Shown here one piece after another: positions 18,391 to 24,337 of a stretch of 24,337 nucleotides of DNA (positions within the stretch are counted from its first letter, which is position 1; the number at the start of each line of letters is the position of its first letter). The notes under the pieces were generated by a model, which saw only the letters and a list, made by a program, of their open reading frames with translations, searched no databases and was not told the DNA's origin. The stretch spans positions 221,972 to 246,308 of the forward strand of contig WELB01000014.1 in NCBI GenBank assembly GCA_009602725.1, written 5' to 3'. The translations under genes and the position numbers were made by a program. This DNA comes from Spirogloea muscicola. Lineage: Eukaryota > Streptophyta > Zygnematophyceae > Spirogloeales > Spirogloeaceae.

Positions 18391-19874
18391 AAAAAACAGG
18401 AGTGAGTCCCTATCTTCTAGGCCCGACGATCTCACCCATCTCGACCAGAGGCCACAGCCAATAACGACGGACATATCTGAAGACAGATGGATTCCACACC
18501 CACTGCTGGACCAGTCTTTGAGTTGCGTCATTGGCACTGATGTAAGCGTCAACTGTGGCTCTGTGTCGAAAGCGTTGTCTTCATTACGGTATCTTGACAT
18601 GTTGGCTACCTAAAGAGCATGACCTTACAATGGCATCAAACACTGCTGAGCCTGGCACATGAATCCAGTGAGCTTGCGACGTGCAGCACAGCTCAGAGCA
18701 ATCTGTAATCAGCTCCTCAGCAGCAACAGAACATTGTTGTGCTGGAAGTACTTAAGGCCACTAACGCGAGCGCATTAGAGCAGGATTGTGAAGGAGCCCT
18801 TGTGAACTAGGGCAAGTTGCTTGGTTGCCAACTCGCTCCTCAGTGGTCGAGGAAGGCACTTAATCTAAATTGTTTTGACTCCTCTTGGTGCATTCCATCT
18901 GGTGTTTGGGCAGCATTGCTAAGGCCTGGTACAGAGGATAGTGACAGGCATTACAACTTGTCTACTCAATTTTGAAAATAAAGTTGACAATGTTGCTCAT
19001 TAGGCAAGGTATCAGCTTGAAAGTTTAAGATTGAATAGCATGTGTATTAGTCACAAAATACCCGACAGAGAAGCTGAGCCGTTGTAATGGAGTGAGTCTT
19101 CCAGTCCCCAGCGGCCACAACAGTCGAAGTGCAATGTCGTTGACTGGCGGGTGAGCAGATACAGCGGTATTTAGTAGTAGTGTTTAAGTGTAGAGTGTTT
19201 AATGACCGCTCCACGTTGAGGGAGATACTTATTGCTGTATTTTGACTTGATCTTGATGTCAGTGCTACTTTGAACTCACAGTTTGTGTCTGAATTCGTAC
19301 AGGCAACATGCACAAAGCAGGACAACATCTAATGAGCCTGGCCTAGGCAAGCATTTGGATGAGCGACTGCAAGTGACTTTTGGAATAAAACCCTAATCAG
19401 AGCCGCCCTAATCGGAAAGTTGGGCCAGGTTGCTCACCTGGGAAGAGGGCTTGATAAACCGGCGCAGCTGACAGTAAGAGGTCTAAAGGCAAGGATGCGA
19501 ATACTTTGGAGACAGAGGACTTCAGCAGCTATGAGGCTCGAGCTAGACCGAGGTCTTGGTGATGAAAAACTCAGAGGCTCGTGCGGATCAAACCGTGTAT
19601 ACCATGTAAAAATAGGAGAGGGCAGTCACTTGCAGAGAAAGTCAGACTGGTGACATCTGTCCTGATACTCGACACAGCAAAGTACCAGCAAGAGCAGCGG
19701 CGCAGGGTCCTGCATGACTGCATACTGCTGCGGGCATGTTCGTCAAGCTTCTTCAAGCGAAGAGGCTGTCAACTATGAGTCCGTCAGCCTCGTCATGCAG
19801 GGTGGTTGCCGGCCCTGTGGCAAGGTGGAGCACTTGAAGACGAAGCTCCTCTAGAAGGGCGCGATAGCTGTGGT

Positions 19875-19908
19875 GGGCCAGCCCAAGAGGAATGGACAAG
19901 GTCTGAAG
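19875..19908 (-). mobile_element. Scrap of the retroelement 3' tail
   Basis: GGGCCAGCCCAAGAGGAATG then GACAAGGTCTGAAG matches the tail module of copies C and E with one or two changes. No other part of the element flanks it, although GGGGCCCC and CCAGCCGAAGCAGCAAGGAC follow within 70 bp and may be further decayed tail. Confidence 0.6.
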
Positions 19909-21208
19909 CACTACACACGGGAGGTTCTTCCGAAAGGGGCCCCAGTGAAAGGCCAGCCGAAGCAGCAAGGACAATGCACTTGGATTGCTGGGCCGGAAAC
20001 CGGAAAGTGAGATCCGATGGTGAATCCCAGAGGATGCTGCCCCAACCGTTGGTCCGTGCCTGCTGCCCTACAGTCATTCCTTGCGGTGTCCTGCTGATGC
20101 TCACAGACCTGGATCACTTCGTGATGTGCTTCCCTTCCACACAGGTGATGAGATGCATAAGCACAAAGCTGTGCGTTGCCCTGCACGTCGATGCCGCGAG
20201 CACAACTGGCCCACAGGGACATAACGCATAGTCGTGGCTTCCGCCGACGCTGCTGGCGGGTCCTCTTTGCTAGACACTCTGCTGTGGTGGCTAGCTGTGA
20301 AGCGAGAGGCCGAAATTACCTTAGACAGAAGAGTTGGTTTGCTGACTGCATGATGACGGTGGTGATAAAGAGCGCAAGAACACCACTCAAACCTTATACT
20401 CAATTGAGAGGCACGTCCCAGCACGGCCGCCCTGGCTTGTGGTGTTAGATCACCAAATGGCTGCTCGCCTAGCAGGGGGAGCGCTCGCGTGCGGGCGCAA
20501 GAGAGCGAGGGAAAGAAAGAAACCCTTGCACTTTGAAAGACTGGCAAGGGCTGGGTGAAAAGACAACATGCATGCCATCGGGTCAACTGCCAGCAGGATT
20601 GCTGAAGGAGAAATGCTCTAATGTCCTGGACGGTCACATGAGACTAAGTGGTGACGTCCATTGATTGCTTCAGAACCAGCCCTCCGCTGCACAATTGCGA
20701 CTGCGCTTCTCAGCTGTACACGCTGCATCAGGCCCCTGCTGCCTGCAATTTAAGTATTACTGAACCCAATTGCCCACTGTAATGGGAGGTGGTACTGTAT
20801 GCATTGACTTCGAAGAGATGACCGCTTTTTGCTTCAATCTGCTGATCTGACATGACTCACTATATGTGCGCGCATGCAGTGCAAATTGTCTGCCAGGCGT
20901 GCCTTTCACCACCAGGTTGTCACTCAATCAATGAACTCAACTCCACAAAATCAGTACCACACAGCTCACACTCGAGAGTACATCTTGAGAAGGGGCATTC
21001 CTCCAGCGTTTGTGCCTCATGCCACATCTTAGGTGGTTTGGCACTCTACTTATGAACAGCTGGTGGCTGTTTCTGTAGACTAAAACAAGCAGGACGCCTG
21101 GGCCCTGTTTTATGAGGAGATTCTATGTGAGCCTCCTGGAGCCAGGTGGCAACTTATTCGGCATTGAAGCAGAAACAAAGAAGATATTCAGTAATCCTAA
21201 AATATCAT

Positions 21209-24164
21209 CTAAGCTCCACCCCCTCCAACTGTGGGGAAGAGGGAGATGCCCCTCGGGTTGTAGGCCTTGCCAGGGAACCGGGTTTGAAGGTCGAGAGTAA
21301 AGCGGGGGTCGAGCCTGATAGATGTGGCGTTGAAGATGAAGACGTGAATCTGCCTTGTTCCAGCCTCCTGCACGAGGCCATAAGGCTGCGGCAGCGGCCC
21401 CTTGAAGTTGTTGGCGGCAGGCTTGGGGCCTGGAGACACACAGGTGTTATAATGCTTAGCATAAGAGCCCTGAGGCACAGAAGTTCAATACTAGCTCTCT
21501 AAAAAGCAGCAGACGATCTTCGAGCGGCAACAGAACACTTCCAAGGGGCAAGACGGTCGCCGTGAGCGACGCCCAAAGCTTGTTAGGACTCAATCGTGAC
21601 AGCAGCTCGCAGCCTCATGGCCTGATGAGAACATAGTGTGCAGGAGGTGACATGGCATACCAGAGTATGTTTCATCCAGTGAGTAGTCAGTGACAATGAA
21701 TCGGTAGGAGTCAGGTGAGCCAATGCCCTGAGTGCCACAGCAGAGGTCCACCCTCAGGCTATTTGGTGCAGGTTGTGGGCGCCCAGCAATTGGGGGGATG
21801 GTGAACACCTGGATGACTGAGATGGCGGCAAAATTTGTCCAGTTGAAATAGAGGACCTACAAACCATTGGGACAACACAAGGCAGAATGTCCATGGGGTC
21901 AGGGCAACATTGGGACCGTGCATGTACACATGCGCACAAGCTCAGTGCTACATGAGCAGGCAGCAAACTGGCATAAGTACGCCTATCACCCCGCCGGACC
22001 GGAAGGTGCAATCTTGGTACAAGGGAGCGCAGATTTAAAGGGGAATCGAGGGCAAACTCACCTGTCCCGTGCCCGTCAGTGTCACAAAGCCGACTTTGTA
22101 GTTAGTGGTGGTGTTGAAGAGACCCTTGTTGAGAAGCTCAAACTGGCCTGGCTTGGGATTGGGGCCCACTCCTGGAACCTGGTTGATGTCGAGTGCCACT
22201 GTGATCGTCTGGGGCGCCTTCGTGGTCACCAGGTAAATCTTCCCAGAGAATCTGCCTGTTGTTATGCCGAGCAAGATGTACTCAGCCACACTGCCACAGA
22301 CTAGCTCTGGACCCAGGTGGGCTAGCAGCGAATCCATCGTCCAGACAGGACCATTGTACAGATGATCTTGACAGCTGTATTTACAAATCGAAGCGGCATG
22401 GGTAACAAGAATTGCTCACCAATGACATAGGCACGACCCTGGCTGTCAGATGGGAGGAACTTGAGTTGCAGCATGCCAGCACCAGCATCAGGTACGGTCA
22501 GGGTGTTGGTAATGGTCATGGTGGTGTAGTTCCACACACGAACGGTGCTAAACGCCACAATACCTTAGAACAAGTAGGCCAGCAGTCGGCATCAGGTCAC
22601 AGCATGTCGACCAAAACACACGCAAGCCAAGCCAAGTAGGAAGATCAGGTGATCTGGAAAGCCACCGCACAGGCGCCTGCAGAGAAGAAAGAGCAGGCAA
22701 TACAAAATGCCGTACCACTGACCTGCCGAAGGTGTGGGGTAATTGAAGGTGGAATTGATCACGTAGTAGTCGGTCGTGAGCATAATATTAAGGGCAGTGT
22801 TCACAGCAATTCCCTTGGGACAGAAGCCACTTGGTACAACATCGGGGTACTCGGCAATGAAATTTCTGAATTTGTCGTACTTGGCGACTCTGCCGCCAAC
22901 TCCGCCTGTACACAAGTAGAGGATGTGAGTTGGTGTTTCTGAATGGTTGGCTCGGATAACAGAAGGTTGATGAAGAGCATCACAAGGGCATGCTCTCAGG
23001 CCACTCACTCACCATGAAGGTCGCCAAGCATGGTGACAAGGAAGCCCCCATCAGCAGTGGGGTAAAAGTCCTGTGGGGATGCAGATGAGGGAGGATTCGG
23101 CGAAGACGGAAGAGGACGGATGTTCTTGGGATCGGTCATATTCCAGAAGAAGATCTGACAGGCCGGATTTGGTGAAAGTCAGCATACAGGAAGTCGAGAG
23201 GAAGCGCTATGAGCTCGGAACGAGCCTGGCTCAGAATCGGGCCCGGGCTCAGAGACGATGGGGCAATCAACAAAGCTGTGGTACACGGTTGCGCAGGCGA
23301 TATGCAAGGGGTCTGCGCGAGATGATGGGAGTGGAGGGCCCGCTGCCCGACAACCACCACCGGTAGTCGGCCCACCTGACTCTGATTCTTCTTCTGGCCA
23401 GTGTAGAAGCCGAGCTGCCCGCTGCCAGCCATGAGGTAGTTCAAATTGCCGACCGACATGGAGTTGGCCTGCGAGACAGAACACAGAGGGGGCTGTGAGG
23501 CTTCGCTTATACATAGATGATCAAAAGCCAGCAAAGCGCAGGAAGCTGCAGCAAATCTTCACTCGAATGGTCACAAGGTTTGGCGATGCTCGCCAGGCTG
23601 GGTTTCTGGAGCACCTCGTTGCCCACAGGACTATTGAGCACGTTGTTGGTGATGATGGTGCCGTAAGGGTGGCCTTCATTGAGTGCGTTATTCCACCCGA
23701 TCACAAGCATTGTGTCACCGAACGTCTTGTTGGCCTCGCCTGCACCAGCACGCATGCCAGAGCGAGCAAGGTATGAGAGGGCCTGCTCGACGAGGGGCCA
23801 GCGGCACGGCTTCATTCCGCTGCTCAGCGTGCAAGCAGCATGACAGCCTTGGCATGCGAATCGGTATGGGCTTGTCGTCGGTGAGCCGGCGAGGGACTTG
23901 GCCAGGCCGTGCATGCCGGAGTGCGGGCGTGGGCGGCCATGGTTTCGACGGGCCGCAGAGCGACAAGCACCGCTGGACGTGGGTGCGATTTTGGTCTCCC
24001 AAGTGGGCTCCCAGGTGCCTCTCGAGGGCCAGTGAACAGCAGACGGCGGACGTACCCGCATAGATGTAGAGGTAGTGGCCCGGCGCGTTGTTCTGCACCG
24101 TCTGCGCGCGCGCCGCGGTCGTGGCGAGCGCCAGCAGCAGCGCTGCGAGCCATGAGGCGGCCAT
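21209..24164 (-). CDS. Secreted selenium-binding protein/methanethiol oxidase-like beta-propeller, 9 exons, 505 aa
   Basis: Exons (minus, 5' to 3'): 24164-24056, 23739-23615, 23468-23376, 23154-23013, 22905-22723, 22563-22420, 22366-22062, 21856-21661, 21429-21209; 1518 nt to TAG. The ATG at 24164 gives a signal peptide (MAASWLAALLLALATTAARA). Family-like order: PVGNEANSMSVGNLNYLMAG (74-93), IFFWNMTDPKNIRPLPSS (110-127), DGGFLVTMLGDLHGGVGGRV with AKYDKF (143-169), KGIAVNTALNIMLTTDY (187-203), STVRVWNYTTMTI, GRAYVID, SYRFIVTDYSLDETYSG, and IHVFIFNATSIRLDPRFTLD near the C-terminus. SBP56 proteins are about 460-490 aa; this one is usually cytosolic in other lineages (known). The His of the family motifs is replaced (NEANS, CPKG, NPRG), so metal binding and thiol oxidation are doubtful. 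Several N-x-S/T sites fit secretion. Exon 7 may hide an extra intron near residues 285-290. Confidence 0.8.
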
Positions 24165-24322
24165 GCTGCCGGCGACGGTGCGGAGCGACGAGGATGGCGG
24201 CGGGAGACGGGGCGGGGTGGCTTCTGATGGCGGGGCTGGAGCGAGGCTGGCAGCTCCAGGCGTGGGGACCGGGGGGTGTGCCGTGGCGGGGCGCTGCTGG
24301 CCAGCTACCTGGTCAGAGCGCC

Positions 24323-24337
24323 GGGGGGGGGGGGGGG
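24323..24337 (+). other. 15-G homopolymer at the window edge
   Basis: The sequence ends in at least 15 Gs, about 160 bp upstream of the SBP-like start codon. It may be a real G tract or the edge of an assembled contig. Confidence 0.5.

Larger units (their letters stand above)
18133..21208. other. 3-kb non-coding interval between two convergent genes
   Basis: It lies between the 3' ends of the oil-body gene (+) and the SBP-like gene (-). Apart from the tRNA remnant (18308-18390) and a retroelement tail scrap (19875-19908), no gene or repeat was recognised. Open frames here are short and carry no family signature. Base composition is closer to 50% GC than in the exons. Confidence 0.5.

Overview
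The window looks like nuclear DNA of a unicellular green alga, most likely a chlorophyte of the Chlorella/trebouxiophyte kind. This is inferred from GC-rich exons with short GT-AG (a few GC-AG) introns, degenerate TTTAGGG-type telomere repeats, plant-type protein families (BXL-like GH3 enzyme, oil-body-associated protein, plant-style pinin) and decayed mitochondrial-type tRNA genes inside nuclear DNA. No prokaryotic operon, phage or CRISPR signal is present. All exon models were built by hand from reading frame, splice consensus and recalled family sequence. In each complete gene the summed exon length is an exact multiple of three.

Layout. (1) 207-6870 (+): a 19-exon secreted GH3 beta-xylosidase/arabinofuranosidase, 756 aa. 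(2) 6871-8440: non-coding, with a telomere-like array near 7080. (3) 8441-10500 (-): a head-to-tail cluster of 5'-truncated copies of one retroelement family. (4) 10842-11313 (+): the first two exons of a STRAP-like WD40 gene, cut off, followed 79 bp later by (5) 11393-14406 (+): a 9-exon pinin gene lacking its N-terminus. A single N at 11401 sits at this join. Pinin intron 1 holds two adjacent decayed mitochondrial-type tRNAs (Ile-GAU, Gly-GCC), and intron 2 holds a telomere-like array. (6) 14407-16170: non-coding DNA with an inverted copy of the retroelement 3' end, two G-box palindromes and CCG-rich microsatellites with a second N. (7) about 16177-16295 (+): a solitary 5S rRNA gene. (8) 16589-18132 (+): a 6-exon oil body-associated protein, 262 aa. 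(9) 18133-21208: non-coding, with a decayed tRNA and a retroelement tail scrap. (10) 24164-21209 (-): a 9-exon secreted protein of the selenium-binding protein/methanethiol oxidase fold, 505 aa, in which the family's histidine motifs are replaced.

The genes do not form an evident pathway. STRAP and pinin are both RNA-processing factors, but their adjacency looks like sequence loss or rearrangement at the N, not a designed fusion. I do not see a clear new multi-gene system. The best leads are the His-less secreted SBP-like protein, the STRAP/pinin join, the mitochondrial tRNA pair inside an intron, and the modular retroelement cluster.
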